From positions 2,666,001 through 2,730,000 of the forward strand of contig NZ_CP023667.1 in assembly GCF_002443155.1 (NCBI RefSeq): DNA of 64,000 nucleotides. The letters are read 5' to 3'. Shown one piece after another: positions 53,501-60,683 of this stretch. Every line of letters begins with the position of its first letter. Position 1 is the first letter of the stretch. A program made the position numbers and the translations under genes. Under the pieces are notes generated by a model, which was given only the letters and a program-made list of their open reading frames with translations, made no database searches and was not told the DNA's origin. Source of the DNA: Alcaligenes faecalis. Lineage in GTDB: Bacteria > Pseudomonadota > Gammaproteobacteria > Burkholderiales > Burkholderiaceae_B.

Positions 53501-55006
53501 ATGACGCGTTCGTTTGAACTGGACACCTTGAAGATGCGTCTTAACGATGACGAACTTCAATCCCTGGATCTTCACCAGCGCATTCAGCGTGCCTTGCGGG
53601 CATTGATTCTGGATGGCGCCCTGGGTCCCGGGGTCAAGCTGCCTGCCACACGCTCCCTGGCCAAATCTCTGAGCATGGCCCGCGATACGGTTGAAAACGC
53701 CTATGTTCAGCTGCATCGCGACGGCTTTATCGTGCGACGTGAAGGCTCAGGCAGCTATGTTTCTGAATCGGTCGGCACGGAGCTGCGCGGCAGTGCCTAC
53801 CGTCGCATCAAAGCCCAGGATCTGAAACGCAGCGTGATGGAACCCGGCACGGGTTTAAGCCGCCGGGGTCGCGCCGTGTTTGAAAGTGGCGGCATTGCCG
53901 ATCAACAGACCATCAAGGCCTTTGCCACGGGTTTGCCAGAAACCCGCAACTTCCCCACCGATGTGTGGGAGCGCCTGCAACGTCAGGCCATGAAAGACTA
54001 CCGGGCCAACATCCTGCTGCATGGCGACCCGCAAGGCACCGAGTCCCTGCGTAAAGCGATTGCCGTGTACCTGAATCTGGAGCGTGGTGCGAAAGTCTCT
54101 GCCGATCAAATTTTGATTCTGAGCAGCACGCGCCAAGCCCTGTTCCTGTGTGCGCAATTGCTGGTCGATGCTGGCAAACCCATTCTGGTCGAGAACCCCG
54201 GCTACTTCGGCGCCCGCAAAGCCTTTGAAGCGGCCGAGGCCCGTGTGGTACCGATTGGTGTAGACGAACAAGGTTTGCGCACCGATTTGCTCAATGAAGA
54301 TCGCAGCGGCGCAAACTGTATTTATGTAACGCCCTCGCACCAGTATCCCACCGGGGCTACCATGTCCCTGGAGCGTCGTCTGGAACTCATACACTGGGCA
54401 GCAGAAAATGGCCGCTGGATTATGGAAGACGACTACGACAGCGAATTTCATTACGACGGGCTACCCACGGCATGTGTGCAAGGTCTGGATAAATACCAGC
54501 GCACCATCTACCTGGGCACCTTCAGCAAAACCCTGTATCCGGGCCTGCGCATGGGCTATATGGCCTTGCCGCCCGAGCTGGTCAAACCCTTTACCCAAGC
54601 CCGCAGCATCATGGATGGCCATACACCGCAAATCCTGCAACTGACGCTGGCGCGCTTTATGGAAGACGGGCATTACAACTCTCATATTCGCGCCATGCGC
54701 AAACTGTATGCCGGGCGACGAGAAATCATGCTGGAAGCCATCGAGCAGCACTTGCAAGGCATAGTCCGTGCAGCTCGACCTGAAGGTGGTTTGCAGATTC
54801 CCTGCTTTCTGGAGCCGGGCTGGTCAGAAGAACACACGCTGCGCCGCGCTTTGAGTGCGGGCGTTCAACTGCCAGGTTTGAGCCGTCTGTACATTGGTGA
54901 GGAAAAACAACAGGGCTGGTTGCTGGGCTATGCATCCCTGACCGCCTACGAGATCGAATCCGCCATGTTGCGTCTGGCCAACGCACTCCGCCAGGGCAAA
55001 GGCTAG
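53501..55006 (+). CDS. dnfR: MocR-family transcriptional regulator DnfR
   Basis: A 501-residue MocR/GabR-type regulator. The GntR winged helix is at residues ~25-95 (LHQRIQRALRALILDGALGPGVKLPATRSLAKSLSMARDTVENAYVQLHRDGFIVRREGSGSYV). The aminotransferase-fold domain begins ~residue 135, with PLP Lys343 in YLGTFSKTLYPGLRMGY and the Asp pair in MEDDYDSEFHYDGLP. From memory, A. faecalis DnfR is a MocR activator of dnfABC that recognises TGGTCTGT; this gene sits in exactly that context. The start ATG follows the dyad operator, with no strong ribosome site. It is convergent with the second glyA, with stops 11 bases apart. Confidence 0.85.
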   Translation: MTRSFELDTLKMRLNDDELQSLDLHQRIQRALRALILDGALGPGVKLPATRSLAKSLSMARDTVENAYVQLHRDGFIVRREGSGSYVSESVGTELRGSAYRRIKAQDLKRSVMEPGTGLSRRGRAVFESGGIADQQTIKAFATGLPETRNFPTDVWERLQRQAMKDYRANILLHGDPQGTESLRKAIAVYLNLERGAKVSADQILILSSTRQALFLCAQLLVDAGKPILVENPGYFGARKAFEAAEARVVPIGVDEQGLRTDLLNEDRSGANCIYVTPSHQYPTGATMSLERRLELIHWAAENGRWIMEDDYDSEFHYDGLPTACVQGLDKYQRTIYLGTFSKTLYPGLRMGYMALPPELVKPFTQARSIMDGHTPQILQLTLARFMEDGHYNSHIRAMRKLYAGRREIMLEAIEQHLQGIVRAARPEGGLQIPCFLEPGWSEEHTLRRALSAGVQLPGLSRLYIGEEKQQGWLLGYASLTAYEIESAMLRLANALRQGKG

Positions 55007-55017
55007 GTCAGGAAAAA

Positions 55018-56313
55018 TCAGTACATCAAGGGGAATCGCCGGTTCAAGTCGGCAACCCCTTCCAGAATGGCATTCTCGGTGCGGGGATTGCGCGAACCAC
55101 TGCGCACCCCGCCCAGCAAGGCCAGAATCATGTCGCCGATTTCCTTGAAATCGTCCTCGCCCAAACCGCGCGTGGTACAGGCGGCGCTGCCCACACGCAC
55201 CCCCGAGTACGCACCAGTGACCTGCTCATAAGGCACCCGGTGCTTGCTCAAGCTAATGCCTAACTGAGCCAGAACCCGCTCCACCAAAGGCCCGGACAAG
55301 TCCCAAGGGCGCAAATCCACCACACCAAAATGACAGTCTGTACCGCCTGATACCACTGTCAGCCCACCTTCGGCCAAACGACGACACAAGCTGCGCGCAT
55401 TGATGATGACGGACTGGGCATAGGCCTTATAGGACGGACTCATCGCCTCACCCAAGGCCACGGCCTTGGCCGCCAGAATGTTCAGCAAAGGCCCGCCTTG
55501 CAGCCCTGGATACACCGCCTGGCTCAAGCGCTCGGCCAGCTTGGGTTCATTGCTCAGGATGATCCCGCCACGCGGACCGCGCAAGGTGCCATGCGTGGAG
55601 AAAGTCGTAACGTGCGCATGCTTGACGGGCGACTCCATCAGCCCCGCAGCAACCAGTCCCGCACTGTGCGCCAAATCCACCATCAGGTAGGCATTGACCT
55701 CGTTGGCGATATTTCTGAACTCGGCAAAATTCGGGGTCCGTGAATAAGACGATCCTCCGGCAATGATCAGCCGTGGTCGTTCCTTGTGAGCCAGAGCGCG
55801 GACTTCATCCATGTCCACCCATTGCGTCTGACGATCCACCCCATACGAGCAGGTCTGAAACCAGCGTCCGGACACATTGAAATGCGAGCCATGGCTAAGG
55901 TGCCCACCCGCACTTTGGTCCAGCGCCAGAATCGTGTCGCCCGGTGAGAGCAAGGCCAGATACACCGCCAGATTAGCCTGACTGCCCGAGTGCGCCTGCA
56001 CATTGGCATAGGAGGCCCCAAAAACCGCCTTGGCCCGCTCGATGGCCAGCTCTTCAGTTTGATCGGCTTGTTCGCACCCGCCGTAAATCCGTTGCCCAGG
56101 ATAGCCTTGCGCCTGCTTGTTGCTGAGCAAGGAGCCCTGCACGTCCAGAACGGAGCGGCTCAGGTAATTCTCGGAAGCGATCAGCTCAATGGTGTGTTGT
56201 TGGCGACGCCGTTCGGCTTCGATGATGTCCCAAAGATTGCGATCGCTTTGCTGTAGAAATTGCGAACCCACCAGAGGCAGGTGGGGGGTGTCGCCACCGG
56301 CAAGACTCTTCAT
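55018..56313 (-). CDS. Serine hydroxymethyltransferase paralogue lacking the PLP lysine
   Basis: A 431-residue GlyA homologue. Overall it matches SHMT (LIASENYLS, GGHLSHG, VDLAHSAGLVAAG, and Arg of YSGVRVGSA). At the Schiff-base position, however, it reads [12 protein letters not shown], with Gly242 (codon GGC, 55590-55588) instead of Lys. It also lacks the folate-side SVPNDP loop (it reads HRVPYEQVTGAYSG) and has IY where GlyA has the YY pair. It therefore cannot form an internal aldimine in the normal way. It is divergent from dnfA, with its own paired DnfR-type sites, so it belongs to the dnf regulon (perhaps the T2 gene of the published cluster). The ribosome site is AGGA, 8 bases from the ATG. 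Its function is unknown. Confidence 0.85.
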   Translation of the reverse strand: MKSLAGGDTPHLPLVGSQFLQQSDRNLWDIIEAERRRQQHTIELIASENYLSRSVLDVQGSLLSNKQAQGYPGQRIYGGCEQADQTEELAIERAKAVFGASYANVQAHSGSQANLAVYLALLSPGDTILALDQSAGGHLSHGSHFNVSGRWFQTCSYGVDRQTQWVDMDEVRALAHKERPRLIIAGGSSYSRTPNFAEFRNIANEVNAYLMVDLAHSAGLVAAGLMESPVKHAHVTTFSTHGTLRGPRGGIILSNEPKLAERLSQAVYPGLQGGPLLNILAAKAVALGEAMSPSYKAYAQSVIINARSLCRRLAEGGLTVVSGGTDCHFGVVDLRPWDLSGPLVERVLAQLGISLSKHRVPYEQVTGAYSGVRVGSAACTTRGLGEDDFKEIGDMILALLGGVRSGSRNPRTENAILEGVADLNRRFPLMY

Positions 56314-56418
56314 GGGAGTTCCTGTTTAGAAATTGGCTACTGTTGCCACCGTGCAGACTTTTCAAACACAGGCAAAAGTGCAGCCCTGGCATGACGATTC
56401 CAAGGGCGAAAGATAAAC

Positions 56419-56476
56419 ATCCTATTCTGTTTATCGACCTATCAAACAGTCCATTAAAAATAAATCCACCAGACCA
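56419..56476 (-). promoter_or_regulatory. Second-glyA promoter with two DnfR-type sites
   Basis: On the minus strand, TGGTCTGG (56476-56469) and TGGACTGT (56453-56446) have starts 23 bp apart. TAGGAT (56424-56419) starts 29 bp after the second repeat. Each repeat differs from TGGTCTGT at one base. Confidence 0.75.
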
Positions 56477-56607
56477 CTTTTAATTATTGTTATTTGAATA
56501 AACATTCAAAGCATAAAGAATTAAAAATCACCTGAAACCAAGCTATAAAGCCAATCCCGATTATTCTTGTCAACAATTAAAACAAGATTCAAATTTTTAT
56601 TATTAAG

Positions 56608-56665
56608 TGGTCTGTTAAATAGCCGAAAAATGGTCTGTCATTTATTGTCATAGGATCATTAGAAT
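56608..56665 (+). promoter_or_regulatory. dnfA promoter with two perfect DnfR sites
   Basis: TGGTCTGT at 56608-56615 and again at 56631-56638 (starts 23 bp apart), then TAGAAT at 56660-56665, 29 bp after the second copy. There is no good -35 hexamer, which fits a promoter needing the activator. The motif is the DnfR recognition sequence as I recall it from A. faecalis. Confidence 0.85.
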
Positions 56666-56816
56666 GCAGCCAACGAATACTCAAGACCCATACTTCTAAA
56701 CGCTCAAGCAGATTATCACCTTTCTCTATCTGCGCACGATAAAAACATCCTCAGTTTTCCCACGACTACAGGAAACTCCATTGCTTTAACGGCAGTTCAA
56801 CCACGCTGATCCCCAC

Positions 56817-56847
56817 GGTTTGAGAAACCCGGCAACGGGATTTTTTT
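56817..56847 (+). promoter_or_regulatory. Possible attenuator in the dnfA leader
   Basis: A terminator-like stem CCCG-GCAA-CGGG (56828-56839) is followed by A and seven T. An alternative hairpin GGTTT-GAG-AAACC (56817-56829) overlaps its 5' arm, so the two exclude each other. It lies 130 bases upstream of dnfA. The stems are short (4-5 bp), so this is tentative. Confidence 0.45.
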
Positions 56848-56977
56848 GGGCCTTGTCCATAAGAATCGGCAAATCCTTTTAAGCCTGCGAATTTCCATTT
56901 GGAAATAAAGATGGGTGGAATAAAGAAACGACCTGTTCATTTCGAACAGATCGCAATCAACAGCAAGGAAGTTTGAA

Positions 56978-57931
56978 ATGACAATCAAAAGCTACGAAAC
57001 TGATGACGCCGTACGTAATATGCTGCAAAAGCTGTCTGTACTTTGGAAAAACCGGGCTGCCGTGAATCAGGAGCTGCCGGACTACAACAATCTGGCGTTC
57101 GATCCCAACAAGGCTGACTTCAGCGAATGCCTCTTGCCGTTCCGCGAGCATCAGGCCTGGCTGGAAGCACCTGAAGAATTGAAATCGCAGTGCTTGTCCT
57201 ACGCTTGGGGCATTTACAACCTCAAGACCATTTATGTTGAATGCAACGTGGTCACCCCTTCTTGCGAAGACATCATCAAGACCCCGCCCCCAAGCGCCAA
57301 CCGCAATCTGCTGCAAGATGTGATGTCCCAGGCTTTGCTGGACGAGGCCCTGCACACGCGCATGTCGATCATGGCCTGCAACTACATCTACTCCATGCGT
57401 GGTTTGACGCCCCTGGATTTCACCAATTTCAACCTGGTGCAGTGGCGCAATGACATCCTGAGCCAGTGCAGCTCCGAATCCGAGCGTCGCCTGACCCGCT
57501 TTGCCATTGCCTGCGCCTCCGAGACCCTGATTACCGACTATCTGAAGACCATGGCCGAGGACAAGAGCATCCAGACCGTGTGCCATGAAGTCACCCGCAC
57601 TCACGCCATGGACGAGTGGAGCCATTCCAGCGTGTTCAGCTTTGTGGCCTCCGACATCATTCACGGCCTGAGCCAGAAAGAGCGCGAGCACATGCGTGCC
57701 GTGATTTTGCGCACCGTGGAAATGTTCGCCAACAATGAAATGGGTGCCTGGGAAAAGGTCTTCTCCATGGTGAACTTCCCCAACGCTCGCGACATCTTGC
57801 ACGACACCGGCGACTCCAACGAAATTGGTGTGTACACCGGCTCGGTAGAAAGCCTGATCGAGCGCATTGGCTTGAACAGCAAATCCGGCAAGGCCCAGCC
57901 CGAGGCCGAACAGCAGGAGGCGCTGCAATGA
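56978..57931 (+). CDS. dnfA: AurF-type diiron N-oxygenase DnfA
   Basis: A 317-residue helical diiron oxygenase. All seven metal ligands expected from AurF (p-aminobenzoate N-oxygenase) are present with near-identical spacing: Glu88, Glu123 and His126 (DEALH), Glu182 (ASETL), His209, Glu213 and His216 (HAMDEWSH). From memory, DnfA with DnfB forms N2 from hydroxylamine, the key step of Dirammox. It is the first gene of dnfABC plus a pyridoxal kinase, under a DnfR-activated promoter, with AAGGA 9 bases before the ATG. It overlaps dnfB by 4 bases. The C-terminal ~20 residues are a polar Glu/Gln-rich tail. Confidence 0.9.
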   Translation: MTIKSYETDDAVRNMLQKLSVLWKNRAAVNQELPDYNNLAFDPNKADFSECLLPFREHQAWLEAPEELKSQCLSYAWGIYNLKTIYVECNVVTPSCEDIIKTPPPSANRNLLQDVMSQALLDEALHTRMSIMACNYIYSMRGLTPLDFTNFNLVQWRNDILSQCSSESERRLTRFAIACASETLITDYLKTMAEDKSIQTVCHEVTRTHAMDEWSHSSVFSFVASDIIHGLSQKEREHMRAVILRTVEMFANNEMGAWEKVFSMVNFPNARDILHDTGDSNEIGVYTGSVESLIERIGLNSKSGKAQPEAEQQEALQ

Positions 57932-58980
57932 CAGCCATGATTCAGGCGCGCTGCGAGACCGTTCGCCCCGAGGCCGGGAACGTCAAAGTGTTTACCTTGC
58001 GAGTGCAAAGTGGCCACTTTGATTTTCTGAGCGCCTTGCGGGCAGGCAAGCATGTCGCCCTGAGCTACCCCGATACCGGCGGCACCATTCAACAGCGTAT
58101 GTATTCGATCACCCGTGTGGCCGATCCAGACCTGATTGAAATTGCCGTGAAAGGGTCGGGCCGCAATAGCGTCTCCGATCATCTGCATGCCACCTTGCGC
58201 GAGGGCATGAGTGTGCCCCTGCAATATGTGGCGGGTGAGATCTCGGTGGACTCGATTGTGGGTTACCAGCGTATCGCCATGATCGCCGGCGGCATTGGCA
58301 TTACCCTGCCCATTGCCTTGCTGCGTGAATTGGCGGCGCGAGCCCAGGACGGCTTGCCTGTACCACAAGTACATTTGCTGCTCAGTATTGCCCGTATTGC
58401 CGACATTCCTTTCCTGCACGAGCTGCTGCAGCTGGACCTGGGCACCAGCTGGTTCACACTGACGGTGTTTGTCACGCAGGAAAAAATCCGCGAAAGCGCT
58501 CATTTCAAAGTGGGACGCCCCTCTTTTGAGAATATGGAGCAATTGAAAGACCCGCAGGCCGTGGTGATTTGCGGCAGCCATGGGTTTGCCCAGGCCTTGC
58601 GCGAATACACCATTCAGGCGCACCCCATCTCGCACATGTTGATTGAAGCCTTCTCCCCACCGGCCAAAGCGGGTGTGGAAATCCTGCCTGAAGCAGGCAG
58701 TGCCCCCTTGCAAATCAATGTACGCAGCACCGGACAAACGCTCAACCCTGAGCCGGGCAGCAGCCTGCTGGAAATGCTGGAAGCAGGCGATGTGCCTATT
58801 CGCAGCCAATGCCGTTCGGGCATTTGCGGCGCTTGCCGGGTACAGATATCGGAGGGCGAATACCGCTCCGAACCGGACTTTTGCCTGAGTGATCAGGACA
58901 AGGCCCAGGGCCATGCGCTGGCGTGTTGCACCTTCCCCCTGTCGGGTGCCATTAATGTAGACATCGGTACCACGAGCTGA
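57928..58980 (+). CDS. dnfB: FAD/NAD(P) oxidoreductase with C-terminal 2Fe-2S ferredoxin domain, DnfB
   Basis: A 350-residue ferredoxin-NADP reductase-type protein in the phthalate-dioxygenase-reductase order: flavin domain with RMYSIT at 57-62, nucleotide domain with GGIGITLP at 121-128 and VVICGSHGF near 212-220, then a plant-type 2Fe-2S domain with Cys295, Cys300, Cys303 and Cys333 (CRSGICGAC...C). It is the expected electron donor to the diiron oxygenase DnfA, whose stop it overlaps (ATGA). An adjacent Cys334 is a second candidate for the fourth ligand. Confidence 0.9.
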   Translation: MTAMIQARCETVRPEAGNVKVFTLRVQSGHFDFLSALRAGKHVALSYPDTGGTIQQRMYSITRVADPDLIEIAVKGSGRNSVSDHLHATLREGMSVPLQYVAGEISVDSIVGYQRIAMIAGGIGITLPIALLRELAARAQDGLPVPQVHLLLSIARIADIPFLHELLQLDLGTSWFTLTVFVTQEKIRESAHFKVGRPSFENMEQLKDPQAVVICGSHGFAQALREYTIQAHPISHMLIEAFSPPAKAGVEILPEAGSAPLQINVRSTGQTLNPEPGSSLLEMLEAGDVPIRSQCRSGICGACRVQISEGEYRSEPDFCLSDQDKAQGHALACCTFPLSGAINVDIGTTS

Positions 58981-59012
58981 CATCCTTACCATCTGGATTG
59001 AAAGAAACTCTT

Positions 59013-59735
59013 ATGAAGAAAGTCATCGCACTGCGTCATATCCATTTTGAAGACTTGGGCACACTGGAACCTGTTCTGATCGAACAGGGCTACCAAGTTC
59101 AATATATTGACCCTTCCGTCGAGTCACTACGCCATGTGGGTGAACAGGACGCTGACCTGCTGGTTGTATTGGGCGGGCCAATCGGCGCCTACGACGAAAA
59201 GATTTACCCCTTCCTGTCCGATGAGCTGGAACTGATCAACAAGTTCTTGCTGGCAGGAAAACCCCTGCTGGGCATTTGCCTGGGCGCGCAACTGATTGCT
59301 CGTGCTCTGGGAGCCAATGTGTATCCGCTGGGTGTGAAAGAAATCGGTTTCTCTCCCCTGAAACTGAGTGAAGCGGGCAAAGAATCGCCCCTGGCCGCCG
59401 TCAGCGGCATTCCCGTCCTGCACTGGCACGGGGATCAGTTCGACATTCCCGATGGAGCCATTCACCTGGCCAGCACGGACGTAGGCCCCAACCAGGCCTT
59501 CTCCTTTGGAAGCCAGGTATTGGGTCTGCAATTTCACCTGGAGGCCGACACCAGCAAGCTGGAACGCTGGCTGGTTGGTCATGCCAACGAACTGGGACAA
59601 GCGGATATCGACCCGCAGATGCTGCGTCTGGAAGCCATGGCGGTACAAAAACGCCTGCACGCCGCTGCTGCTACGGTCCTGACCAACTGGCTCAGCCAAC
59701 TTAAACAAGCCAGTTCCGCTGATTGTGCTGCATGA
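59013..59735 (+). CDS. dnfC: Class I glutamine amidotransferase DnfC
   Basis: A 240-residue class I (GATase1) protein similar to stand-alone GMP-synthase-like amidotransferases. The triad is Cys89 (GICLGAQ), His175 and Glu177 (LQFHLEAD). It hydrolyses glutamine or acts on a gamma-glutamyl compound. No synthetase partner is encoded here, so ammonia (or a related amine) may be delivered to the DnfA pathway. dnfC is reported, as I recall, to be needed with dnfA and dnfB for ammonia oxidation. The ATG at 59013 is used; a TTG at 58998 is in frame. It overlaps the next gene by 4 bases. Confidence 0.88.
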   Translation: MKKVIALRHIHFEDLGTLEPVLIEQGYQVQYIDPSVESLRHVGEQDADLLVVLGGPIGAYDEKIYPFLSDELELINKFLLAGKPLLGICLGAQLIARALGANVYPLGVKEIGFSPLKLSEAGKESPLAAVSGIPVLHWHGDQFDIPDGAIHLASTDVGPNQAFSFGSQVLGLQFHLEADTSKLERWLVGHANELGQADIDPQMLRLEAMAVQKRLHAAAATVLTNWLSQLKQASSADCAA

Positions 59736-60598
59736 ACACTGCTGTAACGTTTGTTGATCGCGAACGACATCCCTACCATGTGGATGTCGTTTCGATTCAG
59801 TCTCAAGTGGTCTACGGTCGGGTGGGCAACAATGTTGCCGGCCCGACCTTACGTAGGCACGGCTTTAAAGTCGCCGCCGTTCCCACCGTGTTGCTCAGCA
59901 ACAACCCGCAATACCCCACCGTGCACGGCGGTGCCGTCCCCGATGAATGGCTGAAAGGCTTTCTGGATGACCTGGTGCTGCGTGGTGCGCTGGACAAGGT
60001 GCGCGCTGTCCTGATCGGTTATCTGGGCAGCGCCAATCAGGCCGTCATCATTGCGAACTGGCTGAAGGCCTTGTTGCAAGACCATCCGGACACTCTGGTC
60101 ATCGTGGACCCGGTCATAGGCGATCTGGATGTAGGAGTCTACGTAGACCCGGCGCTGATTCCCGCCTATCACGAAACCTTGCTGCCGCTGGCCACGGGCC
60201 TGACTCCCAATAACTACGAGCTGTCCTTGCTGTCCCAACAGCCTTGCGACACCATCCAGGGCAGTTCAAGCGCCGCGCACGCCTTGCTAAATGGCCGTAC
60301 CGAATGGGTCATTGCTACCAGCGCCGCTCCCGACTCCTGGCAGGATGGCCAGATCAAATTATTAATGTCGCGCAAAGAACCCCGCGCCGACACCCTGCTT
60401 AGCCATCCTCGCGTCGATTGTGCCGCCAAAGGCACCGGCGACCTGTTTGCCTCCACCTTGCTGGCCCACCTGATTTTGGGTGCAGACCTGCATTCGGCGG
60501 TGCATACAGCCAGTGCCAGTGTGCTGCTTCAATTGGAGTTGACCCGACAGGCCGGACATCAGGAATTAATTTTGCCGATAGATCCTTTCCGAGCCTGA
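59732..60598 (+). CDS. pdxK: Pyridoxal/pyridoxine kinase (PdxK-like; dnfD position)
   Basis: A 288-residue ribokinase-fold kinase that phosphorylates pyridoxal, pyridoxine or pyridoxamine. It matches PdxK closely: SIQSQVVYGRVGNNVAGPTLRRHG, AVPTVLLSNNPQYPTVHGGAVPDEW, IVDPVIGDLDVGVYV, LTPNNYELSLL, and the anion-hole/catalytic KGTGDLFAS. It is the fourth gene of the dnf operon (start overlapping dnfC), the place of 'dnfD' in the published cluster, a label I cannot check. PLP salvage makes sense beside PLP-dependent SerC, GlyA and MocR proteins and beside hydroxylamine, which destroys PLP. Confidence 0.9.
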   Translation: MNTAVTFVDRERHPYHVDVVSIQSQVVYGRVGNNVAGPTLRRHGFKVAAVPTVLLSNNPQYPTVHGGAVPDEWLKGFLDDLVLRGALDKVRAVLIGYLGSANQAVIIANWLKALLQDHPDTLVIVDPVIGDLDVGVYVDPALIPAYHETLLPLATGLTPNNYELSLLSQQPCDTIQGSSSAAHALLNGRTEWVIATSAAPDSWQDGQIKLLMSRKEPRADTLLSHPRVDCAAKGTGDLFASTLLAHLILGADLHSAVHTASASVLLQLELTRQAGHQELILPIDPFRA

Positions 60599-60683
60599 GC
60601 AAATATTTCTTAATCTAACAAACCTTTCAACAGGCAGTCGTTCTCGTTAAGCTGTGCCCTCTTAGTTACAAACGGAGCATGAC

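Larger units (their letters stand above)
56314..56977. other. Divergent regulatory region, second glyA / dnfA
   Basis: About 660 bases with no gene, strongly AT-rich between 56400 and 56700. It holds two mirror-arranged DnfR-type promoters and a ~310-base dnfA leader with a mutually exclusive hairpin pair. Smaller stems near 56889-56904 (ATTTCC/GGAAAT) and 56931-56949 (CTGTTC/GAACAG) precede the dnfA ribosome site. Confidence 0.7.

Noticed and set aside
55018-56313. Treating the second glyA as a pseudogene.
   Set aside because: The frame is intact over 431 codons, most pocket residues are kept, and it has its own structured promoter; specific loss of the Lys and folate loop is better read as changed function.
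57661-58992. A 443-codon minus-strand frame opposite dnfB and part of dnfA.
   Set aside because: Both opposite genes have full domain and motif support; the antisense product is His/Gln-rich and has no family features.
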